Assembly: GCF_017086405.1 (NCBI RefSeq)
Contig: NZ_CP070973.1
Location: 3,938,739-4,002,738 of the forward strand
Source of the DNA: Mycobacterium gordonae
GTDB lineage: Bacteria > Actinomycetota > Actinomycetes > Mycobacteriales > Mycobacteriaceae
Reading direction: 5' to 3'
Length of the DNA stretch: 64,000 nucleotides
How positions within the stretch are numbered: the first letter of the stretch is position 1; each line of letters begins with the position of its first letter. Positions 1 through 7,851 of the stretch are shown in pieces. Made by a program: the position numbers and the translations under genes. The notes under the pieces were generated by a model, which was not told the origin of the DNA, searched no databases, and saw nothing but the letters and a program-made list of their open reading frames with translations.

Positions 1-210
1 CTTGATCGTCTCGCGCGCCTTCGACACCGTCCATTTCGCCGGGTCGGGGGCGGAGCCTGCCGGCCCGTCGAACTCGTCGTGGAACAGGTAGGGACCTGCC
101 GCGCCGCTCGGAGCCGCACCGGCCGATGGAAGGGAGACTGCACCGATGGCGGCCGCACCGGTCATCAGGCCCGTCATCACAAGCATGCGGCGGCGATCAA
201 ATTCGAGCAT
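1..210 (-). CDS. Glycoside hydrolase family 16 (beta-1,3-glucanase-like), N-terminal part only
   Basis: Only the first 70 codons are present; the gene runs off the left edge. Translation starts with an Arg-Arg containing leader (residues 5-8, DRRR) followed by a hydrophobic Ala/Gly/Met stretch and an Ala-Pro-rich linker, which looks like an exported precursor, possibly through Tat. The mature start has the segment LFHDEFDGPAGS followed by PDPAKW, which I recognise as the opening strand of GH16 laminarinase/beta-1,3-glucanase proteins, as in the M. tuberculosis Rv0315-type protein. The catalytic ExDxxE motif lies outside the window, so activity cannot be judged. The start ATG at 208-210 is the only good one. 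The gene is separated by 50 bp from the end of the PPE gene read in the same direction, so it could be the last gene of that run. Confidence 0.8.
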   Translation of the reverse strand, partial: MLEFDRRRMLVMTGLMTGAAAIGAVSLPSAGAAPSGAAGPYLFHDEFDGPAGSAPDPAKWTVSKARETIK

Positions 211-260
211 TAGCAAGGGACCCTAGCAGCCACGACGAGGCCGGTGGAAATTCACAAGCC

Positions 261-1460
261 CTACCCGGCCGCCGGTGGCCTGGTCATGAAGGTCAGCCGG
301 TGCCCGTACGCGGGCGTTTTGCGACCGTTGCCGGTATTGAAGAACTGCCCGAACGGTGGGGCCACCGGAGTGTTGCCCGCTGCACCCGTAGCTGTGGTTT
401 CCAACGTCGCCGGAATCCCGGTGGCGTTGCTGATCACCGTCGCGCCCGGACCCGTCGCCGAGCCCACGGCGGAGGTCCAGCTGGCCGGCACCGACAATCC
501 GCTGAGCGGAACCGCCCTGCCCAGACCTGCCGTCACACTTCCCACGTTCGTCCCAACGCTGGACGCCGCGGCGCCGGCGGCCTGAGCCGCGCCCTGAGCC
601 GCCTTGGCCGCAGGCGCCAGGCCGTTCATGAAGTTGGTGATGGCGATCATGCCGCTGCTGGCCTGCCCGAACGCCTGCCCCGACTGGAATACCGCGGTGA
701 CGGCCGAGACGTAGGGCGAGAGGTACTTGCTGTAGAGCGGAACGAGGTCGTCCAACGGCGTGTTGGCGATGAGCCACTGGTCGATAGCGGTGCTGTTGAT
801 CGGCGTCGAGAGGGTCTTGAGCACATCGGCGACTCGGGGGTTGAGCTGCCCGGCCACGTTCATGATGTTGGTGAAAACGTTGTTGTACTGCCCTTTGAAT
901 GCCGCGACGGCCTGGTCGGCCAGCTGATAGGGTTCGGCCACCTCGGCCGGCTCGGGCAACTCCCCGAACTGGGTCGCCGCCGCGGCGCTACCGGCGTAGT
1001 TGTACATCGCCGCGGCGTCCTGGGCCCAGAATTCGGCGTACATCGCCTCGGTCGCCGCGATCGCCGGGGTGTTCTGCCCGAGGATGTTGGTGGCGACCAG
1101 TACCGCCAGCAGCGCGCGGTTCGCGGCGATCACGGGCGGCGGGACCGAGGCCGCGAACGCGGCCTCATAGGCGGCGGCCGCTGCAAAGGCTTGACTTCCC
1201 GCCTGCTCGGCTTCGACCGCACTGCTGTCCAGGAAGACGACGAAGGGAGTCGCCGCCGCCAGCATCGACACCGACGCGGGGCCCAGCCATGGCCCGCTGG
1301 TCAGCTCGGAAATCACCAGCCGATGGCCGGACGCTGCGGTTTGCAGGTCAGCCGCCAGTCCACTCCATGCCGCCGCGGCGGCAAGCATTGGCCCCGCCCC
1401 CGGACCCGTATAGATGCGGCCCGAATTAACCTCGGGCGGCAACGCCCCGTAATCCACCAT
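261..1460 (-). CDS. PPE family protein, SVP subgroup
   Basis: A 399-residue protein that opens MVDYGALPPEVNSG, with the defining Pro-Pro-Glu at residues 8-10 and the helical PPE domain over about residues 1-170, including the SGPWLGPA turn that corresponds to the WxG-type motif. The C-terminal part holds the GLSVPASW signature of the SVP subgroup and ends with a conserved PPFGQFFNTG-type tail. PPE proteins pair with PE partners and are exported by ESX (type VII) systems to the envelope or outside. It lies 18 bp downstream of a paralogous PPE gene and follows a PE gene, so the three form one PE-PPE-PPE transcription unit. The two PPE proteins share most motifs along their length and probably arose by tandem duplication. 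The specific function is unknown. Confidence 0.95.
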   Translation of the reverse strand: MVDYGALPPEVNSGRIYTGPGAGPMLAAAAAWSGLAADLQTAASGHRLVISELTSGPWLGPASVSMLAAATPFVVFLDSSAVEAEQAGSQAFAAAAAYEAAFAASVPPPVIAANRALLAVLVATNILGQNTPAIAATEAMYAEFWAQDAAAMYNYAGSAAAATQFGELPEPAEVAEPYQLADQAVAAFKGQYNNVFTNIMNVAGQLNPRVADVLKTLSTPINSTAIDQWLIANTPLDDLVPLYSKYLSPYVSAVTAVFQSGQAFGQASSGMIAITNFMNGLAPAAKAAQGAAQAAGAAASSVGTNVGSVTAGLGRAVPLSGLSVPASWTSAVGSATGPGATVISNATGIPATLETTATGAAGNTPVAPPFGQFFNTGNGRKTPAYGHRLTFMTRPPAAG

Positions 1461-1478
1461 TGCTTCGCGTAGCGGCCG

Positions 1479-2663
1479 TCAGCCGGCGGCTGGGGGCTTG
1501 GCCATGACCGAAGGCTTGAAACCGTAGGTCGGCTGATTGCGGCCGTAACCGCCGTTGAAGAACTGCCCGAACGGCGGCGCCATCGGAAAGCTGTTGCCCT
1601 CGGCGGCCGCCGGGATCGCGGTGGCGATCCCCGGATTGGTGGTGGCCTGCCACGGCACCCAGTTCGCCGGCGCTGACAAGCCGCCGATCGGAATCGCCTT
1701 GCCCAAACCCGCTGCCACGCCTCCGAGATTGCCGGCGGCACCGGCCGCGGCCTGCCCGGCGCTGGCCGCGGCCGCGCCCGCGGCCGACGCAGCGCCTTCA
1801 GCCGCCTTGGCCGCTGAGGCCGCCGGCTTCGCGAAGTTCGCCATGGCGGTCAGACCATTGCTGACCTGGCCGAAAGACTGCGTCGACTGGATCATCGCGG
1901 CGAGCGAGTTGACGTAGGGAGAGAGGTACTTGCTGTACAACGCGACCACGTCGTCCAACGGCGTATTCGCCACCAGGAACTGGTCGATCGCGGTGCCGTT
2001 GATCGGGCTGGACAACGTCTTCAGCACATCGGAGACCCTGGGGTTGATCTGCGACGCCACATTCATCACGTTGGTATAGCCGGTGTTGTACTGCGCTTTG
2101 AAGACTGCGATGGCCTGGTCGGCCAACCCCATGGGATCCACTACCTCAGCCGGTGCGGGCAACTCCGATAGTTTGGTGGCGGCCGCAGCACTGCCGGCGT
2201 AGGTGTACATCGCCCCGGAATCCTGGGCCCAGAATTCGGCGTACTGGGCCTCGAGGGTGGAGATCGCCGAACTGTTCTGCCCGAGCAGGTTAGAGGCGAT
2301 CAGCTCCTGCACCAAGGCACGGTTGGCCGCGATCAGTGGGGGAGGAACGCTCGCGGCAAAGGCTGTTTCATACGCGTTCACCGCAGCGGTCGCCTGGCTT
2401 GCCGCCTGCGCAGCCTGCTCGGCACTGTTTTCCAGCCAGGTGAGGAACGGACTGACGCTGGCAGTCAACGAAGCGGCTGCCGGTCCCAGCCACGGACCGC
2501 TGGTCAATGCGGTGATCACCGACCGATGACCCGACGCAGCCTCCTGGAGGTCGGCGGCCAGCCCGCTCCATGCAGCGGCAGCGGCAAGCAACGAGCCCGC
2601 CCCCGGGCCGGCGTAAATCAGCCCGGAGTTGATCTCGGGCGGCAACAGGCCGTAGTCAGCCAT
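1479..2663 (-). CDS. PPE family protein, SVP-like subgroup
   Basis: A 394-residue PPE protein beginning MADYGLLPPEINSG, with the SGPWLGPA motif near residue 55 and the PPE helical domain over about residues 1-170. The C-terminal region is Ala/Gly rich and carries GLSAPANW in place of the usual SVP signature, then a PPFGQFFNGG tail like that of the next gene. The start ATG (2661-2663) lies 32 bp after the stop of the upstream PE gene, the normal spacing of co-expressed PE-PPE pairs, which fold as a heterodimer. It is the first PPE of the operon and so is the best candidate for the direct partner of the PE protein. Its function beyond export as a PE/PPE complex cannot be told from sequence. Confidence 0.95.
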   Translation of the reverse strand: MADYGLLPPEINSGLIYAGPGAGSLLAAAAAWSGLAADLQEAASGHRSVITALTSGPWLGPAAASLTASVSPFLTWLENSAEQAAQAASQATAAVNAYETAFAASVPPPLIAANRALVQELIASNLLGQNSSAISTLEAQYAEFWAQDSGAMYTYAGSAAAATKLSELPAPAEVVDPMGLADQAIAVFKAQYNTGYTNVMNVASQINPRVSDVLKTLSSPINGTAIDQFLVANTPLDDVVALYSKYLSPYVNSLAAMIQSTQSFGQVSNGLTAMANFAKPAASAAKAAEGAASAAGAAAASAGQAAAGAAGNLGGVAAGLGKAIPIGGLSAPANWVPWQATTNPGIATAIPAAAEGNSFPMAPPFGQFFNGGYGRNQPTYGFKPSVMAKPPAAG

Positions 2664-2695
2664 TGGCGTCTATTCCCCTAACCTCTTGTGACTGC

Positions 2696-2992
2696 TCAGA
2701 CCGAAGCCGCGTTGGCCGCTTCAGTCGCTGCGTAGGAACCAGCGCTCGTCCCGAGCGTCGCGGCCAGCGCCGCCTGAATCTGGGCTGCCTTGGCCTGCAA
2801 TTCCTGGAAACGTGCGGCGTGCGTGGCGAACTGGGCTGCCGTCAGGATCGACACCTCGTCAGCCGCGGCGGGCACGACGCCGGTCGTAGGGGCGGCGGCA
2901 GCGGCATTGCCCACGTTCAAAGCCGCACCGAGCGACTGCAGGTTGCTGGCCGCAGCTGCCAGGTGCTCTGGATAAGTGCGTACGAAAGACAT
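2696..2992 (-). CDS. PE family protein (PE domain only)
   Basis: A 98-residue PE protein starting MSFVRTYPEHLAAAASNL. It has the two-helix PE hairpin and, close to the C terminus, SYAATEAANAAS, which contains the YxxxD/E type VII secretion signal. An in-frame reading extends 12 codons further upstream, but the ATG at 2990-2992 is preceded directly by an AGGAG ribosome-binding site and gives the family-typical N terminus, so I chose it. There is no C-terminal extension. It leads the operon with the two downstream PPE genes, which fits a PE-PPE heterodimer exported by an ESX system. Confidence 0.95.
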   Translation of the reverse strand: MSFVRTYPEHLAAAASNLQSLGAALNVGNAAAAAPTTGVVPAAADEVSILTAAQFATHAARFQELQAKAAQIQAALAATLGTSAGSYAATEAANAASV

Positions 2993-3737
2993 AGTCTCCT
3001 CCGAACAAGCTGTGGGGTCGGCTCTCACACGTCAACGTGTTGCCGTTGTCTCGTACGGTATTGACCGTTCCATGGCGGGTTCAATGCGGCTAACCCCACC
3101 GAATGGACGCTGATCTTGATGTTTAGCCAACATTCACCTTGATTTTTAGTCACACCAACTTCATAGGATCTGCGCAGCATCTGTGTAGTAAGGGGCCGCA
3201 TAATCGCCGCACTCACGACGCGCCAACCGCCCAGCGCCGCCTCGGTGTAGGGGTGGGCCCTACCGGGATGCTCGTCCGGATACTGTCGATAGAGCGAAAA
3301 GATCTGTCTAACAATGCATTTCCCATAGCGCGGGCGTCGCGGGTCGGCCCTCTCGTCCGCAGCTGCCCATCCGCGTAAACGTAGATCGCCGCGCCACAAA
3401 GGAGGACTGCCAATTTTTGGGCACGCCGCTTGACCCGCCGCCGACGGCCGCCGCGCCGACCGTGCTACCACGACCATGGAGATCGACTAAATATTATTGC
3501 GCTGGCTAATCATATGAATGTCGGCCTCCCACCTTTAAATTCACCGTGAACATATCTCCCAGCTGTGGAATTCCAAGACCCGGGAGGCCGGTACCCGGCT
3601 TAATTCTCACCATGATTGTTATCCGGATCCCGGCATCGCCGCAGCCCCGGGCAGCTGCGGGGACGTTCAGCTTTATTGGCTGAGGTGTATCTCTCGCGTG
3701 ACCGAATCGCGACGGCGGCGAAGCAGGCTCTTCTCTT
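2993..3737. other. Intergenic region without a convincing gene
   Basis: About 745 bp between the PE operon and a small membrane protein gene. The readings that stay open here lack family motifs and normal mycobacterial composition. The stretch has AT-rich patches (around 3095-3180 and 3485-3560) that are unusual for this genome and probably hold promoters for the minus-strand PE operon. No tRNA, IS element or known RNA was recognised. Confidence 0.5.
3027..3040. promoter_or_regulatory. Perfect palindrome upstream of the PE-PPE operon
   Basis: ACACGT-CA-ACGTGT is a perfect 6-bp inverted repeat with a 2-bp spacer. It sits 35-48 bp upstream of the PE start codon, in the likely promoter or 5' leader. 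It could be the operator of a dimeric regulator. There is no further evidence, and a site of this size could occur by chance. Confidence 0.3.
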
Positions 3738-4025
3738 ATGACGGTGCTGGTTGGGCTCGCCCTGATAGCGGCCCTGTGCACCGGCTTTCAGCTGGGCCGA
3801 CGCAGCGGGTCCCGGCAGCCGTCGTGGCGGAAGCGGACCTCGCGAGTCGCCCTGGGCAGGCTCACAGCCAGCCTGGTCGTGCTGGTGGTCGCCCGACGGA
3901 TCCAGCGAATGGTGATCTCGCAGCGCGCACTGCCCGCCGTCGCAGGTCTATGGGGACACCTACCGACCGCGGATCTTCACCGGCTTCGGGGCCGTCCCGC
4001 ACGGCGGCCGCTCCGGCACAGGTAG
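3738..4025 (+). CDS. Small putative membrane protein
   Basis: A 95-residue reading starting at ATG 3738 with a hydrophobic first helix (residues 1-18), a basic segment SWRKRTSRVALGR and a second hydrophobic stretch LTASLVVLVVARRI. Two short helices with basic flanks suggest a small inner-membrane protein. The last 30 residues are Arg/Pro/Leu rich and look less natural, and another frame across 3944-4020 also reads smoothly, so a frameshift near residue 70 is possible. It ends 8 bp before the convergent cutinase gene. Small membrane proteins near cutinase genes occur in mycobacteria, but I cannot assign a family with confidence. Confidence 0.45.
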   Translation: MTVLVGLALIAALCTGFQLGRRSGSRQPSWRKRTSRVALGRLTASLVVLVVARRIQRMVISQRALPAVAGLWGHLPTADLHRLRGRPARRPLRHR

Positions 4026-4033
4026 CGCCGCGC

Positions 4034-4729
4034 CTACAGCCTGCCGGCGACGAAATCCGCCGCCTGGTTGGCCATCCCAGCCTGGATGTACGCGTTAGCC
4101 AGGTGCTGCGGCCAGTTCTCTTTCCATGTGTTGGGGTCGGCGGGGTTACAGACCGGGTCTGCGCCGTGACAGAGTTCGATGGTCCGGTCGTTGTAAAGGG
4201 GGCTGAAGTTGGTGATCGGTCCGACCCACTGACTCCCATTGCCGAACAGGGCGACCGCGGCAATGTGCTGGTCGGTGCCTTCGGGTAGGGGGCTGTCGAA
4301 TCCGAATGCTGACATCGGCACCGCGAGAACCACATCGGTCACAGCCGCACCGAGTGAGTAACCACCGAGCACAAGACGGGTGTTGGGGCAGTTGTTCACC
4401 ATGTATTGGATGTGTCGGCTCATATCATTGGCGCCGATATCGACCTCGGTGTCGGCCGGGTACTTCACAGCGTAGGTGCCCATGCTCCGCCCGCCCATCT
4501 TGGAGCTGAGCGAATTGATGAACGCATTGCCGAGGGCGCCCGGTCCCGCTGATTCGAATCGGCCGCGGGCGAAGACGACTTCCACTTGTGGGCAGTTGGC
4601 GGCGATCGCATACCCTGCCACACCGGGAGTGCCTGCCGGCAGCACCACAACGGCGAAGAGCAACGCGGCACACGTCGCGATCGCCGCTAGACCGCGTTCT
4701 GCCGATTTCCGGGTAACTAGTTGGCGCAC
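4034..4729 (-). CDS. Secreted cutinase-family serine esterase
   Basis: A 231-residue alpha/beta hydrolase of the cutinase family. A signal peptide covers about residues 1-43, ending near AIAANCPQ. The mature part opens with CPQVEVVFARGRFE, the family start with its first disulfide cysteine and oxyanion region. The nucleophile is the Ser of GGYSLGAA (GxSxG). The acid is the Asp in ELCHGADPVC and the base is the His in WPQHLANAYI, so the triad is complete. Cutinase-like proteins of mycobacteria hydrolyse lipid or phospholipid esters outside the cell or in the envelope. The GTG at 4727-4729 is the best start. It is divergent from the glycerophosphodiesterase gene; a role of both in lipid breakdown is an inference. 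Confidence 0.9.
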   Translation of the reverse strand: MRQLVTRKSAERGLAAIATCAALLFAVVVLPAGTPGVAGYAIAANCPQVEVVFARGRFESAGPGALGNAFINSLSSKMGGRSMGTYAVKYPADTEVDIGANDMSRHIQYMVNNCPNTRLVLGGYSLGAAVTDVVLAVPMSAFGFDSPLPEGTDQHIAAVALFGNGSQWVGPITNFSPLYNDRTIELCHGADPVCNPADPNTWKENWPQHLANAYIQAGMANQAADFVAGRL

Positions 4730-4836
4730 AGCACATCATGGTAGCGAGTGATCTGCGGCCGCGCGCCCCTTACAACCATGTTCGATCTGTACTGCCGGCA
4801 CCTGATTTTTCGCCCGCCGGCAGCGATACTTACCTG

Positions 4837-5631
4837 GTGAACGATGACGGGACCCCGGCAGTGGAGTTTCTTCGCGAAGTCGGCCCAATCGCTATGGCGC
4901 ACAGGGGTTTTACTTCGTTCAAGTACCCGATGAACAGCATGGCCGCATTCCACGCGGCGGTGCAGCTCGGGTTTCGCTACATCGAGACCGACGTACGTGC
5001 GACCCGCGACGGCGTTGCGGTGGTCCTGCATGACCGGCGATTGGACGAAGCCTGCGGCGTGGGGGGCGCGATCGACGAATTGGATTGGCGCGAGGCGCGT
5101 ACGGCAGACCTGGGCGCGGGGGAGTCGATACCCACTCTGGAAGATCTGTTGACTGCCCATCCCAGTATCCGAGTCAACATCGATATCAAGGTCGCGTCGG
5201 CTGTGCAGCCCACCGTCGACGTCATCGAGCGGATGAACGCGCACGACCGAGTGTTGGTGACATCGTTCTCCGAGCGCCGCCGCCGGCGGGCTTTGCGGTT
5301 GCTGTCGAGGCGGGTGGCCAGCGCGGCCGGAACGGGCGCAGTCCTGGCGGTCCTAGCAGCCCGGGCACCGCGCGATCAGGGATATGCCTGGCGGCTCATG
5401 CGCGACAGCGACTGCGTGCAGCTACCGTCACGACTCGGAGCGGTGCCTGTCATCACACCGGGCCTGGTGCGCACGGCGCACGAGATGGGCCGTCAGGTGC
5501 ATGCCTGGACGGTCGACGACCCGACGGAGATGGCTGCACTTTTCGATATCGGGGTCGACGGCATCATCACCGATCGCGCCGATCTGCTGCGCGAGGTGCT
5601 CGTGTCCCGAGGCCAGTGGCGGCACGGCTGA
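4837..5631 (+). CDS. Glycerophosphodiester phosphodiesterase
   Basis: A GDPD-family TIM barrel that would release glycerol 3-phosphate from glycerophosphodiesters made by phospholipid deacylation. Visible motifs are AMAHRGF (first catalytic His), YIETDVRATRDG (metal-binding E and D), VVLHDRRLDEAC (second catalytic His) and the terminal barrel strands VHAWTVDD and GVDGIITDRAD. The canonical PEN(S/T) metal-binding Glu is replaced by Met (YPMNSMAAF), and the later ExK strand reads NIDIK, so the metal site is altered. The reading is open from ATG 4738, but the GTG at 4837 gives a start closer to the domain and is preferred; the 33 extra residues are low in recognisable content. It is divergent from the cutinase gene. 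Confidence 0.85.
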   Translation: MNDDGTPAVEFLREVGPIAMAHRGFTSFKYPMNSMAAFHAAVQLGFRYIETDVRATRDGVAVVLHDRRLDEACGVGGAIDELDWREARTADLGAGESIPTLEDLLTAHPSIRVNIDIKVASAVQPTVDVIERMNAHDRVLVTSFSERRRRRALRLLSRRVASAAGTGAVLAVLAARAPRDQGYAWRLMRDSDCVQLPSRLGAVPVITPGLVRTAHEMGRQVHAWTVDDPTEMAALFDIGVDGIITDRADLLREVLVSRGQWRHG

Positions 5632-5713
5632 TCGTACGCAGAGAACTACCGTACTAAGGGTCGCCACGATTCAAACGACCCCGGAATGCCCGCCAGCGGG
5701 AATCGGTATCGGC

Positions 5714-5992
5714 ATGGGCACATCAGTCGTGGCAACCATCACCGCCTCCGAGCTAGGCCGCCGGCTCGACGCGCCCGCCCCGCCGCGCGTTGTCGATGTG
5801 CGTACCCCGGCCGAATTCGAGACCGCGCACATCGCCGGTTCCGCTAGCGTCCCGCTCGATGTGCTTGACCGACACCTGTCCGCGATAGCTCCTCATCTGA
5901 CCGAATATCTTGTGCTGGTGTGCAAGTCGGGCCCGCGCACCGCAAAGGCCGAACGACAGCTGCGCGACGCGGGCGGACCCGGCTCCCGCTAA
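5714..5992 (+). pseudogene. Rhodanese-domain protein, 3'-truncated remnant
   Basis: From ATG 5714 the translation has the N-terminal two thirds of a rhodanese/sulfurtransferase domain: TASELGRRLDAP, VVDVRTPAEFETAHIAGS, the active-site loop LVCKSGPRTAKAE and LRDAGG. It then stops after GPGSR, where a complete domain would continue with a further strand and a WxxAG helix. The active-site Cys is present. The break occurs at the point where the oppositely oriented metallo-beta-lactamase remnant also breaks (about 5985-5992), so a single deletion that joined the 3' parts of two convergent genes would explain both. Function is probably lost. Confidence 0.65.
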
Positions 5993-6181
5993 GTAGTCGT
6001 TGTGCAGATGCGTTTCCAGAACATCGGTGATGCTTGCGGAGCGCTCACCGAGCACCTGCGTCACCCGGTCGATGTCGCGCTGCGGATCAATGACCACAGC
6101 CGCGTGGTCGTCGGCCACCACATAACTGCGGTCGACCAGACTCGACGTCTCGATAAACTCCACACGCACACCCATGATCAT
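5985..6181 (-). pseudogene. Metallo-beta-lactamase fold hydrolase (persulfide dioxygenase-like), 3'-truncated remnant
   Basis: From the ATG at 6179-6181 (or 6173-6175) the product reads like the start of ETHE1/GloB-type hydrolases: VEFIETSSLVDRSYVV, AVVIDPQRDID, ITDVLETHLHNDYLAG. That is the first strands and the start of the THxHxD metal motif. The homology stops there. The frame stays open to 5753 only by reading the antisense of the rhodanese fragment. MBL-fold persulfide dioxygenases and rhodaneses often work together in sulfide oxidation, so the two remnants probably came from one sulfur-metabolism locus. Confidence 0.6.
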
Positions 6182-6293
6182 CAGATACCCCCGGCCCGCT
6201 GCCAGGTCGTGCGGCGCGATCGCCGACAGCACCACCAGCTGGGGTCGGATTGAATTCTCAACGATCCCAACGCGCGGTTGCTACCATCGCGCG

Positions 6294-7070
6294 GTGACCG
6301 AATCTGCCTCATCCGGTGGCCCTCGTCACCTGTCCCGACGCGCCGTGTTCGGCTATGCCCTGGCGCCGGTATTGCTCGGTGCGCTCGCAGCCACGGCTGA
6401 AGCGCCCAGAGCGTCAGCCGGCAGCGGTCAGTTGATCGACTTCGCCTTGCAGAGAATCCCGGCTGAGGAGATCAAGGCGGCCGGTTATGAGGGCGTGGTG
6501 AATTATGTGTCCGAGTCGCGTCCGGGGATGAACTTCGAGGCGAAGCCGATCACCCGCCAGTACGCCGATTCCCTGCGCGCGGCGGGTCTGCACATTGTCA
6601 GCAATTTCCAGTACGGCAAGCCGGGCGGATCCGCGCCCTCCGATTTCACCCGCGGCTACGACGGCGGGGTTGCCGATGCGCAGACCGCCCTGGCGTTGCA
6701 CAACGCGGCCGGGGGAGGAACTTCGGCGCCGATTTTCTTCAGCGTGGACGACAACATCGACCAAGGCACCTGGAACAGCCTTGCGCTGCCGTGGTTTCGG
6801 GGCATCAACTCAGTGCTCGGCGTGAGCCGCACCGGGATCTACGGGCATTCCCGCGCATGCGGCTGGGCCATCAGCGACAACGTGATCGGGAACTCGACCA
6901 CGCCGGGTCATCGGTGGGCCTGGCAGACCAGGTCCTGGTCCAACGGAGAGCGCGAACCGGCTGCGGTGCTGTACCAGGGAGTGGTCAACGGTCCCTTATT
7001 GGCCGGGACGCAGATTGACATCGACGACGTCCTGGCGGCCGACTACGGGCAATGGGATCTCGCCCGCTAG
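6294..7070 (+). CDS. Tat-exported DUF1906 (glycoside-hydrolase-like) protein
   Basis: A 258-residue protein that starts at GTG 6294. The N terminus has a twin-arginine motif (HLSRRAVFGYAL) and hydrophobic core, with a likely cut after PRASAG. The mature part matches the DUF1906 family of actinobacterial glycoside-hydrolase-like TIM barrels (Rv2525c type): LIDFALQRIPAEEIKAAG, GVVNYVSESRPG, IVSNFQYGK, APIFFSVDDN and a final QIDIDDVLAADYGQWD. Rv2525c-like proteins act at the cell wall, but their substrate is not established. The longer reading from 6174 lacks family support. It overlaps the next gene by 19 bp, so the two are almost certainly co-expressed. Confidence 0.85.
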   Translation: MTESASSGGPRHLSRRAVFGYALAPVLLGALAATAEAPRASAGSGQLIDFALQRIPAEEIKAAGYEGVVNYVSESRPGMNFEAKPITRQYADSLRAAGLHIVSNFQYGKPGGSAPSDFTRGYDGGVADAQTALALHNAAGGGTSAPIFFSVDDNIDQGTWNSLALPWFRGINSVLGVSRTGIYGHSRACGWAISDNVIGNSTTPGHRWAWQTRSWSNGEREPAAVLYQGVVNGPLLAGTQIDIDDVLAADYGQWDLAR

Positions 7071-7798
7071 CAGCACTGATCGGCGCAGTCGGCATCGTCG
7101 CGTTGTCGGCTTGCGGTTCGGCACCTCCGTTGGCGAAGGCGCCGCCGCAGATTGAGTCGATAACCGTCGCCGCGTCGACCATCACGCCTTCGCCGGCAAC
7201 CCCATCGACGACCACGACCCGGACGGGGGTTTACGGCGATCCCGCCGCGGCCGCCAAATACTGGCAACCCCAGTCGCTCGAGGACAACTGTGGGCTGCTT
7301 TCGGTGGCGGACGTAGTCGGCGAGATCACCGGTCATGCGCCGACCGAACAACAGGTGATCGCGCTGGCGGTAAGCACACCGTCGGGAACCAACCCCGGTC
7401 CCATCTATGCACCGGTGAACGACCCGAGCCACGCGAACGGCACCGGCGGCATCGAAATGGCCGACGAGGTGGTGCTTCTCAAGCATTACGGCATCAAGTC
7501 GGTGATGACCGAAGCCACGACGCATCCGGATCAGACCGGGCTGCCCGCGCTAAGGCGGTACCTCACCGAGAATCGCAAGATCATTGCCTGGGTCAATTCC
7601 GCCGTCATCTGGAACACCAGCGACCAGCGCACCGCAGCTGACCATTTCCTGGTCGTCACCGGTATCGACACCAACACCGACGTCGTTCATCTCAATGACC
7701 CGGGGGCCGATCACGCGGACGAACAAGTTTCGCTCGCCACTTTCGCCGCGGCCTGGCAGACCGGCACCGAGTCGATCGTCGTCACTGCTGCCCCGTGA
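7052..7798 (+). CDS. Lipoprotein with C39-like cysteine peptidase domain
   Basis: A 248-residue protein with a signal peptide ending in a lipobox (VALSACGS, Cys 21), so it should be a lipid-anchored surface protein. A Thr/Pro/Ser-rich linker (about residues 35-60) is followed by a papain-like C39-type domain. The candidate nucleophile is the Cys of LEDNCGLLSVADVVGE. The His lies in AADHFLVVTGID, and HLNDPGADH could supply the third residue. Such domains cleave peptides or may be non-catalytic. The ATG at 7052 lies inside the end of the DUF1906 gene, implying translational coupling. The substrate is not known; a role in wall protein or peptide processing is inference. Confidence 0.8.
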   Translation: MGSRPLAALIGAVGIVALSACGSAPPLAKAPPQIESITVAASTITPSPATPSTTTTRTGVYGDPAAAAKYWQPQSLEDNCGLLSVADVVGEITGHAPTEQQVIALAVSTPSGTNPGPIYAPVNDPSHANGTGGIEMADEVVLLKHYGIKSVMTEATTHPDQTGLPALRRYLTENRKIIAWVNSAVIWNTSDQRTAADHFLVVTGIDTNTDVVHLNDPGADHADEQVSLATFAAAWQTGTESIVVTAAP

Positions 7799-7805
7799 AC
7801 CGAGA

Positions 7806-7836
7806 ACGCCCCGCGAGCGCACGACTCGCGGGGCGT
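7806..7836. terminator. Strong hairpin between convergent genes
   Basis: ACGCCCCGCGAG and CTCGCGGGGCGT form a perfect 12-bp stem with a 7-base loop. It starts 8 bp after the lipoprotein stop and ends 15 bp before the katG stop on the other strand. There is no U tract, as is common for mycobacterial terminators. It probably works in both directions. Confidence 0.8.
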
Positions 7837-7851
7837 CCTGGCTGACGCGGA

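Noticed and set aside
126..1472. Long plus-strand reading (448 codons) over the PPE gene
   Set aside because: It is antisense to a clear PPE gene, Arg/Gly-rich and without motifs; long antisense frames are expected at this GC content.
3025..3477. Minus-strand 150-codon reading upstream of the PE gene
   Set aside because: Composition and content are not protein-like; it covers the likely promoter region and overlaps the PE leader.
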